A DNA stretch of 64,000 nt from JBAZOO01 sp041648735 (lineage in GTDB: Bacteria > Verrucomicrobiota > Lentisphaeria > Oligosphaerales > CAITYL01). Positions 48,945 to 57,505 of the stretch are shown here, one piece after another. The notes beneath the pieces were generated by a model. That model was not told the origin of the DNA and searched no databases. It saw only the letters and a list, made by a program, of their open reading frames with translations. The DNA is taken from positions 108,526 to 172,525 of the forward strand of contig JBAZOO010000001.1 of assembly GCA_041648735.1 (NCBI GenBank). The letters are read 5' to 3'. The translations under genes were made by a program, and so were the position numbers. Each line of letters starts with the position of its first letter. Position 1 is the stretch's first letter.

Positions 48945-50975
48945 TCACTCTTTCTTCCGGCGGCGCAGCAGCGCCAGGCTGCCCAGGCCAAGCAACGCCA
49001 GCATCGCCGGCTCGGGCACGACCGTGATGGCCAGGTCGTTGCCGCCGGTGAAACCGGTGCCGTAGTCAGCCGCGTAGGTGATCTTCCACTGCTGCGAGTT
49101 CCAGGCGAACAGGCTGCCCTCGCTCAGGGTCGTGGCGGTGCCATCGAGCTTGGTGAACTCGCCGCTGATGGTATCCGTGTCGTCGTTGCTGATGAGATAG
49201 AAGATGTCGCCCACCACGGGATTGTTCAGGCCCGAGTAGAGCGTCAGCTTCAGGTTGGGATCGGTGCTGAGCGTGACCGCGCCGGTGACGTCGGCGAGGT
49301 CGCTGACCGGGGTGGTGCCATCGCGGCCCAGTTCGATGTCGAGCGTGCCGCCCGAAATGGTGAGGCCGCTGGTGTACGCCTGGGTGCCGATGCTGTTGCC
49401 GGGGCTCAGGGTCGCGCCAGTGCCGACGCTGACGGGGGTGTTGATCGCGCCAGTGCCGCTGAGCTTGCCGCTGGTGAAGGTGATCGGCTGGCTCAGGGCG
49501 GTGGCGGAATTGTACTTCAGTTCGCCGCCATTGATGGTGATGCCGCTCGTGCCGTTAATGCGGCCGGCCGACGCGATCTCCAAGATGCCGGCGGTGACGG
49601 TTGTCGCGCCGGTGTAGGAGGTGTTGGCGTTGGTGAGAATGGTGGAGCCGCCGCCGTCTTGGGTCACGCTCAGATTGCCGCTCAGCTTGGGCGAAAAGGT
49701 GTAGTTGTTGTCGGTGTGGTTGAAGACGACCGAGGAGGTGGCTCCTGTGGTCGCGCCAACGACTCCCGTGGCACCGGCATCCACCGTGCCGGATGTCCCG
49801 CCGTTGCCGATATTGAGCGTTGCGTTACCAGCACCGCCAGTGAAGCCGAGGTAGATCCCATTGGTCGATGTGACGGAGCCGCCGTTCTGAACAATAAGCC
49901 GTCCCGTCGTGCTGGCCGCGGTGTAAGCCACATAAGTGGTGCCAACGTTCGCGGTGGACCCCGCTCCGGTCACGGTGGCTGTGCCCGCGGTGCCCACGGA
50001 GCCGTTGCCGATATACAATTTGGACGCCGTCAGTGTGCCGCTGCTCTGAACAGTAAGGTTTCCCGCAGCGCCGCTGTTGTAGCCAACGTAAACGGTGCCG
50101 GTGCCAGCGTCCAAGGAACCTCCATTCACATTGACCGTGCCCGTGTCAGAAGAGGCACCTTGGCCGATTATGAAGGCTCCGACGCTCGAAACCGACCCGC
50201 CGCTCTGAATAGTCAGCGTTGCATTTTCGTTTTTTGCAAAGCCTACGTTCCATGAGGAGCCGGTGCTGGTGCCCGTCACCTCCACGGCGCCAGATTGAAG
50301 GGTGCCACCACCATTGCCGGGGTTGATGTAGGTAACGCCTGTGTAGGTGTTATTGCCGGAGAGGGTGACCGTCCCAGTGGACTGATTATTTAACGTGAGA
50401 GTGCCGGTGCCATTGGCAAGGTTTCCGAAGGAAAAGTTCCCCGCACCTGTAAGTGTGAACTGCGCACTGGCGTTCATTGTGATGCCGTTGACAACGGTAA
50501 GTGCGTTGGTCGTTGAATTATTGGTCCAGGTTTGGCCTGCGCCCAGAACGACGTTCATGGTATTGGTGGCGTCGCCGACGGTGACCGCACCCGCGCCGGC
50601 GGCCATGGTGATTCCCCCGCTGACAGTCAGGGCGCGGGCCGTCGCGGAATCGCTCTCCAGCAAGGTCGTGCCGGTGTTGTTGAAGGTGATGCCGGCAATC
50701 GACTCATCCTGGGTCAAATTCACTGTTTCCGCGCCGTTCACGCTCGATTGGTTGAAGACCGCCAAGTCTGTGGAGAGGGGCACAGTCCCCGTCGTGCCGC
50801 CAGAAGTAGCATTGTTGGACCAATTGGCGCCTGTCTCCCAGGTGCCCGTAGTGATGGTATCCCAATAATAGGTCGCGGCCTGCGCGGAAGGCGCCGCGGC
50901 GCCTACTGCCAGCAGCAACGTTGCCGGGAGCGCGAGGTTGAATTTCTGCCAACTGGACTGGGTGCGGGTTTTCAT
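48945..50975 (-). CDS. PEP-CTERM surface protein with autotransporter-associated beta-strand repeats
   Basis: A 676-aa Gly/Thr/Ser-rich protein. It has a long signal peptide (to about SAQA, residue 33) and many beta-helix-like repeats (GNNTYTGVT, NANTSYTGATTVTAGILEIASAG). The C-terminus is a PEP-CTERM signal (VPEPAMLALLGLGSLALLRRRKKE): VPEP, a hydrophobic helix and an Arg/Lys tail. It is expected to be sorted by an exosortase such as the one at 12199. AAGGAGG is 8 bases before the ATG. Divergent from the AraC gene; a putative AraC element lies upstream. Confidence 0.92.
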   Translation of the reverse strand: MKTRTQSSWQKFNLALPATLLLAVGAAAPSAQAATYYWDTITTGTWETGANWSNNATSGGTTGTVPLSTDLAVFNQSSVNGAETVNLTQDESIAGITFNNTGTTLLESDSATARALTVSGGITMAAGAGAVTVGDATNTMNVVLGAGQTWTNNSTTNALTVVNGITMNASAQFTLTGAGNFSFGNLANGTGTLTLNNQSTGTVTLSGNNTYTGVTYINPGNGGGTLQSGAVEVTGTSTGSSWNVGFAKNENATLTIQSGGSVSSVGAFIIGQGASSDTGTVNVNGGSLDAGTGTVYVGYNSGAAGNLTVQSSGTLTASKLYIGNGSVGTAGTATVTGAGSTANVGTTYVAYTAASTTGRLIVQNGGSVTSTNGIYLGFTGGAGNATLNIGNGGTSGTVDAGATGVVGATTGATSSVVFNHTDNNYTFSPKLSGNLSVTQDGGGSTILTNANTSYTGATTVTAGILEIASAGRINGTSGITINGGELKYNSATALSQPITFTSGKLSGTGAINTPVSVGTGATLSPGNSIGTQAYTSGLTISGGTLDIELGRDGTTPVSDLADVTGAVTLSTDPNLKLTLYSGLNNPVVGDIFYLISNDDTDTISGEFTKLDGTATTLSEGSLFAWNSQQWKITYAADYGTGFTGGNDLAITVVPEPAMLALLGLGSLALLRRRKKE

Positions 50976-51042
50976 CTTACGGCCTCCTTGTCATGGCCTT
51001 TCGTGGACTGGGACTTGGCGACGAAAAAAACTTGAACCGTAC

Positions 51043-51050
51043 TTATGTGA
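51043..51050. promoter_or_regulatory. TTATGTGA half-site near the PEP-CTERM gene
   Basis: ACTTATGTGA, 68 bases upstream of the surface-protein ATG and 75 bases from the paired element at 51118. An equivalent single site is found 66 bases from the paired element at 62544. Confidence 0.45.
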
Positions 51051-51079
51051 CCTTGCATATCCGACTGTTCGCTATAGGT

Positions 51080-51085
51080 TATAAT
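51080..51085 (+). promoter_or_regulatory. Perfect -10 box TATAAT in the divergent region
   Basis: TATAAT at 51080-51085 reads toward the AraC gene, 65 bases before its ATG; no good -35 at 17 bases, as often seen for activator-dependent promoters. The surrounding AT-rich segment may also serve the minus-strand gene. Confidence 0.4.
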
Positions 51086-51106
51086 ATAGCGTGTCCAAAA
51101 AGGCGG

Positions 51107-51145
51107 CGCAATAATATTTATGTGACAATACCATGCGGAATGTGA
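51107..51145. promoter_or_regulatory. Putative AraC operator, copy 1
   Basis: CGCAATA-3-TTTATGTGA-9-GCGGAATGTGA, with the direct half-sites TTATGTGA and AATGTGA 21 bases apart, two helical turns, as for AraC/XylS proteins. The same element with identical spacing is at 62533-62571 upstream of the five-gene operon. Here it ends five bases before the AraC ATG, so it could also give autoregulation. Confidence 0.6.
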
Positions 51146-51149
51146 TACC

Positions 51150-52007
51150 ATGAGAAGATGGCAGGTCGTGTTCCAGACATACCGGCCCATGACGTCCATG
51201 CCGGGGCCCAGCGAGATTGTGGAGGAAGAGCAGTCCAGTCCAGCCTACCATCTTGAGGGCGCAGACCGGCAAGACACCAACTGCCAGATCGCCTACACCC
51301 TCTCCGGCGAAGGGGTTTTCCGCCATGGCTCGGACACCTGGCGCCTGGCCCCGGGCACGATGTTCATGACCCGCAACAATGATCCGCGGACGGCCTATTA
51401 TTTCCCGCCGGCCGGCCGGAAACCGTGGGTTTTCCTCTGGTTCAGCTTCTGGGGCGAGGCGTCCGGCAGGATGATTGACGACATCGCGGAAAGATACGGA
51501 CACGTGTTCGACCTCCCCCGCGACCTTGCGGTCATCGGGAAAATCGCCGCCTATCAGAAATATGCCAATGGCGTCCGCGTCCTGAATCCGCTGGCCGGCG
51601 CCCGGCTTGTCGTCGAGACCTTGAGCGAGATTGTGGAATACCTTGAAGACCGCCATGCCGCATCTCCGCCAGGCGAGATCATCAGGAAGGCGCAGGAGCA
51701 GGTGCTGGAAAACCTGGACCGCGACATTTCGGTTTCCACTTTGGCCAGGACGCTCAGAGTTTCCCGCGAACACTTGTCGCGGACCTTCAAAGGGAAGATC
51801 GGACTTTCCCTGCATGACTTCATCACCATGGAAAAAGTGAAGCTGGCGTGCCAGCTTCTCATTGACACCCGCCTGTCCTGCAAGGAGATTGCGGGCAGGT
51901 GCGGATACGAGAACATCATCAGTTTCAACCGGGCGTTCAAGTCAACGGTGAAAAGGACTCCGTCGGAACTCAGGCTTTCGGGCCGGATGCCCAACTTCAA
52001 GGGATAG
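51150..52007 (+). CDS. AraC-family transcriptional regulator
   Basis: A 285-aa protein. The N-terminal part is a cupin-like sensor (IAYTLSGEGVFRHGSDTWRLAPGTMFM, about 46-75) and the C-terminal 100 residues hold two helix-turn-helix motifs (ISVSTLARTLRVSREHLSRTFK and SCKEIAGRCGYENIISFNRAFKSTVKRTPSELR). Such regulators usually bind a sugar and activate a nearby catabolic locus. It is convergent with the CBM9-like end of the five-gene operon and divergent from the PEP-CTERM gene. It is the natural candidate to bind the shared 39-bp element. Confidence 0.92.
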   Translation: MRRWQVVFQTYRPMTSMPGPSEIVEEEQSSPAYHLEGADRQDTNCQIAYTLSGEGVFRHGSDTWRLAPGTMFMTRNNDPRTAYYFPPAGRKPWVFLWFSFWGEASGRMIDDIAERYGHVFDLPRDLAVIGKIAAYQKYANGVRVLNPLAGARLVVETLSEIVEYLEDRHAASPPGEIIRKAQEQVLENLDRDISVSTLARTLRVSREHLSRTFKGKIGLSLHDFITMEKVKLACQLLIDTRLSCKEIAGRCGYENIISFNRAFKSTVKRTPSELRLSGRMPNFKG

Positions 52008-52076
52008 AATGCCTCTTTTTTTGTGTGCCTTTGTGATCTTTTGTGGCGATCCCGTCGGGTTTGTGAATAATTCAGG

Positions 52077-52907
52077 CTAGCGCTTGAGCACCAGCCGCCC
52101 CATCAATCCCGCCGAAATGTGCGGGCAGCCGAAGGCGACGGGCGCCCAATACATCGGGAGCAGCTCGCGCTTGCCCGTTCCGGGGTCTGGCTGCCAGTCG
52201 TAGCGCGCGAAGTTGGCGCGGAGCTCGCCGGGCACGAATGAGTTCAGGCCCCGGCGCTTCATGATCGCCGCCGCCGGGATCGCCAGTTCCACCGTCCATC
52301 CAGTCACCGCGCCGTCGTGCCGGAGCCGTCCGCTCGCCACTTGCAGCCCCGCCGCTTCCCATTCCCGGAAGAACCAGACCTCGCGGGCGAAAAACGAATC
52401 CGTCAACCGCCCCGCCGCCGTGTATTCCGGCGGCGCGGTCAGCAGGTACACCAAGTCCAGCGTCTGTCCGAGCGGACTGATCTGGAACTCCAGGTATTGG
52501 CGGCCGTCGCCCACGGGATCCAGGAACAGCTCGCAGGCGTCATGGCGATACAGGTCGCTGTCGTGTTTCGCCGCGGGATCGGCATCAATGTGATCGTCCA
52601 TGCACGCGAAGGCGACGTAGAGGCAGTTGGCGTCCCAGGCCACGCGGACCGTGGTGGGGAGGCGGGCGATGCGGTCCTTGCCCGCCCCGCCGTGGGCGGG
52701 GCCGAGCCGCGGGATGATTGCCGCATGCGCCCAGGCCGCGTCGTCCAGGGTGCCATCAATGACGGGCGGCGCGGCCACGCACGGCACGGCCAGCACCGGC
52801 GGCGGCGGCTCCTGTCCTTCCCCCGCCGCATCGTGCGGGATCGCCTGGCACCCGCAGTTGGCCAGCGCGCACAGCACAGACAAGAATAAGAGGCTATGGG
52901 TGCTCAT
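52077..52907 (-). CDS. Exported CBM9-like carbohydrate-binding protein
   Basis: A 276-aa protein. The N-terminal signal (HSLLFLSVLCALANCGCQ) ends in cysteines, so it may be a lipoprotein, though LANC is not an ideal lipobox. The rest resembles a family 9 carbohydrate-binding/DOMON-like domain: IDGTLDDAAWAHA, TTVRVAWDANCLYVAFACMDDH, HDACELFLDPVGDGRQYLEFQISP and GWTVELAIPAAA. It is the last gene of the operon, 33 bases after the 1096-aa enzyme gene, with AGGTGAGG before the ATG. It may tether substrate at the cell surface. Confidence 0.82.
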   Translation of the reverse strand: MSTHSLLFLSVLCALANCGCQAIPHDAAGEGQEPPPPVLAVPCVAAPPVIDGTLDDAAWAHAAIIPRLGPAHGGAGKDRIARLPTTVRVAWDANCLYVAFACMDDHIDADPAAKHDSDLYRHDACELFLDPVGDGRQYLEFQISPLGQTLDLVYLLTAPPEYTAAGRLTDSFFAREVWFFREWEAAGLQVASGRLRHDGAVTGWTVELAIPAAAIMKRRGLNSFVPGELRANFARYDWQPDPGTGKRELLPMYWAPVAFGCPHISAGLMGRLVLKR

Positions 52908-52940
52908 CGAATGTGCCTCACCTTGCTTTTGGATGATTGG

Positions 52941-55900
52941 TCATTGAATGAGAAAGGCATCCAGTTCCATCGGTCCGGCCTCCAAATCGAACTGAAGGTC
53001 GTTGCCCACCGTTGTTGTCGGAACGGTCTGGTTGGTGACGAGGTTCTTCAATACGGCCCCCGGCTTTCCGGCGGGGACCTTGATGGTCAAGTTTTTGGCG
53101 GCGTACCCTTTGTGGGCCACGCCGACATAGGTTCCATTTGCCGAGGGATAGCTGCGGACTTTCACGTCCTCGTCGCTCTGGTCAACCACCGTTCCCGGGA
53201 TCGCCGGCAAGGCCAGGAACGCCTGGGCAAAACGCCGGTGGCTGTCCGCGAAGCCCCGCCCGAAGGTATAAGTCGAGAAGGAGATCGTGTTCGCATCGCC
53301 GTAGAACCAGGCCCACAGCTCGGGCGCCATCGCGAATGCCGGCCCCCCGGGGGTGATCATGCTGCCTTCAAATTTCGGGCGCTGCGAGTAGTAGGCAATG
53401 GTCTCCTCGTAGAGGACCTGATGGTCAACCGCGAGGCCGTCGCCGGTTTTGAAGTAGTCCAGATATTCCGGGTTGTCAGCCACATAGCGCAGGCAGACCG
53501 GGGCGAAAAAGGCGACGCCATCTACGCCGCGGTAGTTCTCCATGACGGCCTTCTGGATCGGCGGGGTCAGCTTCCGGACCATTTCCACATAGTCGGAGTT
53601 TTTGAGTTTTGAATAGAACTCCAGTTGCTTCTCGTAGAACCAACCCTTGGTCTCATTGTCGTAGAGCAGCTCAAATTCCCGCGGGGTGACTGGTGCGATC
53701 TCGCCCAGCATCCAGCCATCCTGGTCCCAGTTGTAGTAAAACAGTTTCATCTCTGGGGCGATGGAGCGCAGCTTGTCGCGGATTTTGAGATTGAACTCCA
53801 TCCGCTTCTTTTGCCACCAATTCTCGTACTGCTTGCCCGTGTCGCCGGAGGATGCCCATTTCGCAAGGGCTTTGGGGCCTCCAGGTGGGACGGGGATGTT
53901 GTTCTCCTTGCAGAAGAGTCCGACATCGAACTTGCTGTAGCTGATGGTCATCCGCCCGCAACGCATCCGCCAGAGCAGGCCCTTTTTGAGGCAGGGATAT
54001 TTTCCGATATAGTCGCCCATGACTTCATCAATGAGACGGTCGAACTCCTCCAGCGTTGCCGGATGCAGCAGATCCGCTCCCCAATCGGCGTAACGCGCCA
54101 TCTTTGCGGGGCCGCCATCAGGGCCGACGCAGCGAGCCTCCAGCGGGAGCGCTTCGGAACCGCCGTATTCGATGCGGGGAATCAGATAAATTCCCGACTT
54201 CTGCGCGGCCTCCAGGAAGTCCTGATACGTGTTCATCGTTGTGTCTTTTGGCAGGAGCGCCTGCGTCGAGGGATGCCTCTGCGTGTAGCCGAGTTTGGTT
54301 GGCCAGAACGCGGCGAAGTGCCATTTGAGCGTTTCCGGCGCGATGGCGTTCCAGCCCATCAGCCTGGCGATTTGCGCGGCCGCCAGCGGATTGAATTCGG
54401 GTTGGCGTTCCCAATCCGTCATCAGGATTCGCCCGGGAAGCCCGGCGGGAGTGCTGATTTTGGGGGCGTTCAGCTCGGGATCGATTTCGTAGAGCTTGAT
54501 CCTGCTGACGGCGGGGCCCGCATACTGGGATTTGGCCGTATGGCGGTAGTGTCCTCCCGCGTCAATGAATGAAACCCAGAAGCCATTGACCGACGAAGCG
54601 CTCATGCCTCCCTGATAGCCGTAGCCGACCCTGTCCGGAACCACGATGTTGTCGTAGTGTTCGTATTTGCCGCTCAGGGGAAAATTGTCAAAGGGATCAT
54701 TGGGGCTTACTCCCGTTCTCCATCCGGGACAGGAGTAGTTGTTCCCCAGTGCGATGTCCATGGGAGCGTAACGGGGCTTGTCTTCGGGGTATTCGACGCG
54801 GAGGACATACGTCTGGCCGGGTTTGATATTCCGTCCGATGCGGTAGGAGAACCAGGAGGAGTTTGCAGCCACGCGGCTCTTCCGCCCGAGAATGTTCTCA
54901 ACCGAAATGCCATCCTGCCAGTAATAGTAATATTTTCGGAGTGCCCAGCGGTTCCAGGTGATGCCCCCTTCCTTGTAGGGGTGTCCCTCAATGGCGGGAT
55001 CGGCGGCGCAGTCGATCTCGTCCACCAGCTTCAAGCGCCCATAAGATGTCTCCTCCCATGTCTCCGGCAGGGGGGGAAGGGCCTTGGCGTCCCGGTCCGC
55101 ATAACAGAGGTCGGTCACGCGCGCCGTCTCGGCGGCGGGAATGCTGCCGTCCATGTTTATCACCGACACCTGGTATTCGAAGAACTCGGAATAATAGAGC
55201 TTCCGGGTCTCTTCCTTGCCGAGCCGGACCACGGCCACGGCCTGGCCATTCATGTCCGCGGACAAGCGCGCCTGCCCCAGCGCCAGCGTGCGGAAATAGA
55301 AATCGGTGACGGCATAGGAAAGCTGCGCGGACTTGTCGCCGAGGAGACGTGCCGGGAGGCGGAAGACCAGCTCCACGGCCGCCGGCGGCTGGGCGCCCAT
55401 GTCAAAACGGGCGGGAAGACGCTCCTGCTCCCGTGTCCCTCCCGCCGGGCGCAACGTCATGACGCAGCGTTTTTCCCCAAGGGGTGCCGGAGGGGAGAAG
55501 GCGGCGGCTTCGAAACCGGCAAAAAGTATTTTACCAGGCGCGCGAAGGGAGTTCGCGGCTGAAAGAATTTTGATCGTTGTGACACCGGCTGTCCTCGCCA
55601 TTGTTTTGTAGGGTAGCCATGGCGCGTAGGCGGTGGAATAAAAACCGGTGAAAGGCAGAACCACCTGGGTCCATTGGCCCGGACGCACCGTCACCCGCGC
55701 GGAATATTCGCCGCCTGTTCCGTCGAGCACGAAATTGATTTCGCCCTCGGTGTCATCGGTCTTATACCAGAAGGAAATGTAATCATAGGCTCGCTCGGCC
55801 CAGACCTTGCCATTTTCCGCCTCGTTCAGGGGATAAATCGCGTATTGCTGAAGAACTCTTGGATGAGTGATCTCAACCGCCACCGCATTCTTTCCATTGA

Positions 55901-56231
55901 ACGCGCCGGCCTGAAAAGAAACCTGATTATGGAGTTCTTCCACTTCTTGCCATAACTTCTTGTCGGCCTTCCAGTCGGGGATTGCCGCCGCCCACAGCGC
56001 CTTGGCGTCCATGTCGAAGGGGTAGGCATCGGCCTGCCACTTGAAAATGGACGCTTCCGCGGTGCAGCTCAGCGGCAGCGGCGGGGCGGGGGTCGGCGGC
56101 GGGGCGCCGGGGCGGTCGCCAAGAGCAGCATTGGGATTGTCCTGGGCGGACAGGGACAGGCATGCGCCGAGCAGCAGCAGCGCGCAAGGCAATAGGCGGC
56201 ATTTCAGAAACGGGAAGGAGACGGACTTCAT
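52941..56231 (-). CDS. Large exported TIM-barrel-like carbohydrate-active protein (1096 aa)
   Basis: Signal peptide about 1-30. A jelly-roll-like N-terminal module (about 75-250: SFWYKTDDTEGEINFVLDGTGGEYSARVTVRPGQWTQVVLPF) is followed by beta-rich regions (270-560). A probable (beta/alpha)8 barrel runs about 600-990 (AAQIARLMGWNAIAPE, YLIPRIEYGGSE, KKGLLWRMRCGR, LFYYNWDQDGW, GVDGVAFFAPVCLRY), and a C-terminal beta domain ends it (NGTYVGVAHKGYAAKNLTIKVPAGK). I cannot assign a glycoside hydrolase family. It is a paralogue of the 1403-aa protein upstream in the same operon, lacking that protein's extra N-terminal and middle modules. Confidence 0.75.
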   Translation of the reverse strand: MKSVSFPFLKCRLLPCALLLLGACLSLSAQDNPNAALGDRPGAPPPTPAPPLPLSCTAEASIFKWQADAYPFDMDAKALWAAAIPDWKADKKLWQEVEELHNQVSFQAGAFNGKNAVAVEITHPRVLQQYAIYPLNEAENGKVWAERAYDYISFWYKTDDTEGEINFVLDGTGGEYSARVTVRPGQWTQVVLPFTGFYSTAYAPWLPYKTMARTAGVTTIKILSAANSLRAPGKILFAGFEAAAFSPPAPLGEKRCVMTLRPAGGTREQERLPARFDMGAQPPAAVELVFRLPARLLGDKSAQLSYAVTDFYFRTLALGQARLSADMNGQAVAVVRLGKEETRKLYYSEFFEYQVSVINMDGSIPAAETARVTDLCYADRDAKALPPLPETWEETSYGRLKLVDEIDCAADPAIEGHPYKEGGITWNRWALRKYYYYWQDGISVENILGRKSRVAANSSWFSYRIGRNIKPGQTYVLRVEYPEDKPRYAPMDIALGNNYSCPGWRTGVSPNDPFDNFPLSGKYEHYDNIVVPDRVGYGYQGGMSASSVNGFWVSFIDAGGHYRHTAKSQYAGPAVSRIKLYEIDPELNAPKISTPAGLPGRILMTDWERQPEFNPLAAAQIARLMGWNAIAPETLKWHFAAFWPTKLGYTQRHPSTQALLPKDTTMNTYQDFLEAAQKSGIYLIPRIEYGGSEALPLEARCVGPDGGPAKMARYADWGADLLHPATLEEFDRLIDEVMGDYIGKYPCLKKGLLWRMRCGRMTISYSKFDVGLFCKENNIPVPPGGPKALAKWASSGDTGKQYENWWQKKRMEFNLKIRDKLRSIAPEMKLFYYNWDQDGWMLGEIAPVTPREFELLYDNETKGWFYEKQLEFYSKLKNSDYVEMVRKLTPPIQKAVMENYRGVDGVAFFAPVCLRYVADNPEYLDYFKTGDGLAVDHQVLYEETIAYYSQRPKFEGSMITPGGPAFAMAPELWAWFYGDANTISFSTYTFGRGFADSHRRFAQAFLALPAIPGTVVDQSDEDVKVRSYPSANGTYVGVAHKGYAAKNLTIKVPAGKPGAVLKNLVTNQTVPTTTVGNDLQFDLEAGPMELDAFLIQ

Positions 56232-56258
56232 CAATAAAGGGTCTTTCGTCAGGTTGTA

Positions 56259-57488
56259 TCAGGTGTACGCGAGGGCCAGTTCGCGCGCGATGCGGCACCA
56301 CTGGTCGAAGCGTTCAGGGTGGTTCTCGCAGGTGTGCGTGTCCTTGAGAATCATCTCCACCGCGCAGCCCTGCGTGGCTTCCAATGCGTGCCGCAGGTAC
56401 TCGCGCACGGCACCGGGGTTGAAGGCTCCGACCAGCATGGCGGGTTGCGGCTTCCAAGACACGATCGCCTTGCCGCGCAGTTTGGCGGCGCAGAGGGCGA
56501 CATCCGCCCACGGCGAGATCGAAATCCGGCGGATGTTCGGAATCGTGAGGACATCGTCGAGTTTGCGCGTCAAATCCTCACAGCAGCCGTAGCCGTTCAG
56601 CCCGAACGGCGCGAGCAGCCGTTTTTCGTAGGCGAGGATGAACTCGGCATGCATCTCGGGCGAGACCAGTGCCATTTCCTGGGCTTCGGCCGATGCCCAC
56701 AGGTCGCAGGGCCGCACCCGGGCCGGATCGAAACCCGGGGCGGGCAATTCGTCCGTGTACCCCACGCCGCCGGAACTGTGGTAGGTGCTGTCGTTGTTCA
56801 AGGTGAACAGGTTGAGCTGGCAATACTGGTCAACCAGCCGGCGATGCCCTTCCTCGAAGAACGCCATGGCGTCATGGAGCATCCCTGGGTTCTCGTACAT
56901 GTCCAGCATCACCTCTTCCAGTCCGCGCAAAGCCGTGTACTGGTTCATGAGGTGGAAGGAGAGATGCGCGATGCCGCGCAGGCGAACCTGCAACAGATCG
57001 CCGAACAGGTCCTGGGCCTCGGCCAGGGACTGCCGGGTGACGGCTTCGTCAACCGTCACTTCCGGGAAGCGCAGCTTCTTGAGATCCGCGGGCTCGCGGA
57101 TCACGGGATCGAACTTGCGGGCGCCGCGCGCGTCGGGGCTATGGGTCCAGTGCTCCTCCAGGCCCCAGCCGGAATTGCGGATCGCCCGGTAGACGTCCCA
57201 CTCCGCCTCAACCACGTTGTCACTGTCGAAGTGTTCGTGCGCGTAGAGCCGCTGGCGCAGGTCCCGCTCCATCGGGCGCGCCTTGGACGAGGCGCATTGC
57301 AGGGCGGAATCCGGCACCAGTTCCTGCCATGCGCCTTCGGGGAAGACGAGGATCATGGGCCGCGGACGGCGCAACGCATTGTGCTGTTTCCACGCCATCT
57401 TGCGTTCCGCCATGACGGGCAGGGCGGCAACCTCCGCCACGCGGCGGGCCAGGTCGCGCAAAACCGTACGGTCCTTGGTGCTATTCAT
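56259..57488 (-). CDS. Uroporphyrinogen decarboxylase-like protein (possible methyltransferase)
   Basis: A 409-aa protein resembling the UroD/MtaA-like superfamily common in Lentisphaerota: RPMILVFPEGAWQELVPDSALQC, an FDPVIREPADLKKLRFPEV segment, GLNGYGCCEDLTRKLDDVLTIPNIRRISISPWAD, and a C-terminal Gly/Pro loop SWKPQPAMLVGAF. It is too divergent and badly placed to be heme enzyme HemE. Members of this group include corrinoid-dependent methyltransferases. Placed between two giant glycan-directed proteins, with gaps of 17 and 27 bases, it may remove methyl groups released from a methylated glycan; this is inference. Confidence 0.78.
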   Translation of the reverse strand: MNSTKDRTVLRDLARRVAEVAALPVMAERKMAWKQHNALRRPRPMILVFPEGAWQELVPDSALQCASSKARPMERDLRQRLYAHEHFDSDNVVEAEWDVYRAIRNSGWGLEEHWTHSPDARGARKFDPVIREPADLKKLRFPEVTVDEAVTRQSLAEAQDLFGDLLQVRLRGIAHLSFHLMNQYTALRGLEEVMLDMYENPGMLHDAMAFFEEGHRRLVDQYCQLNLFTLNNDSTYHSSGGVGYTDELPAPGFDPARVRPCDLWASAEAQEMALVSPEMHAEFILAYEKRLLAPFGLNGYGCCEDLTRKLDDVLTIPNIRRISISPWADVALCAAKLRGKAIVSWKPQPAMLVGAFNPGAVREYLRHALEATQGCAVEMILKDTHTCENHPERFDQWCRIARELALAYT

Positions 57489-57505
57489 TCTCCAATCCTT
57501 AGCTT

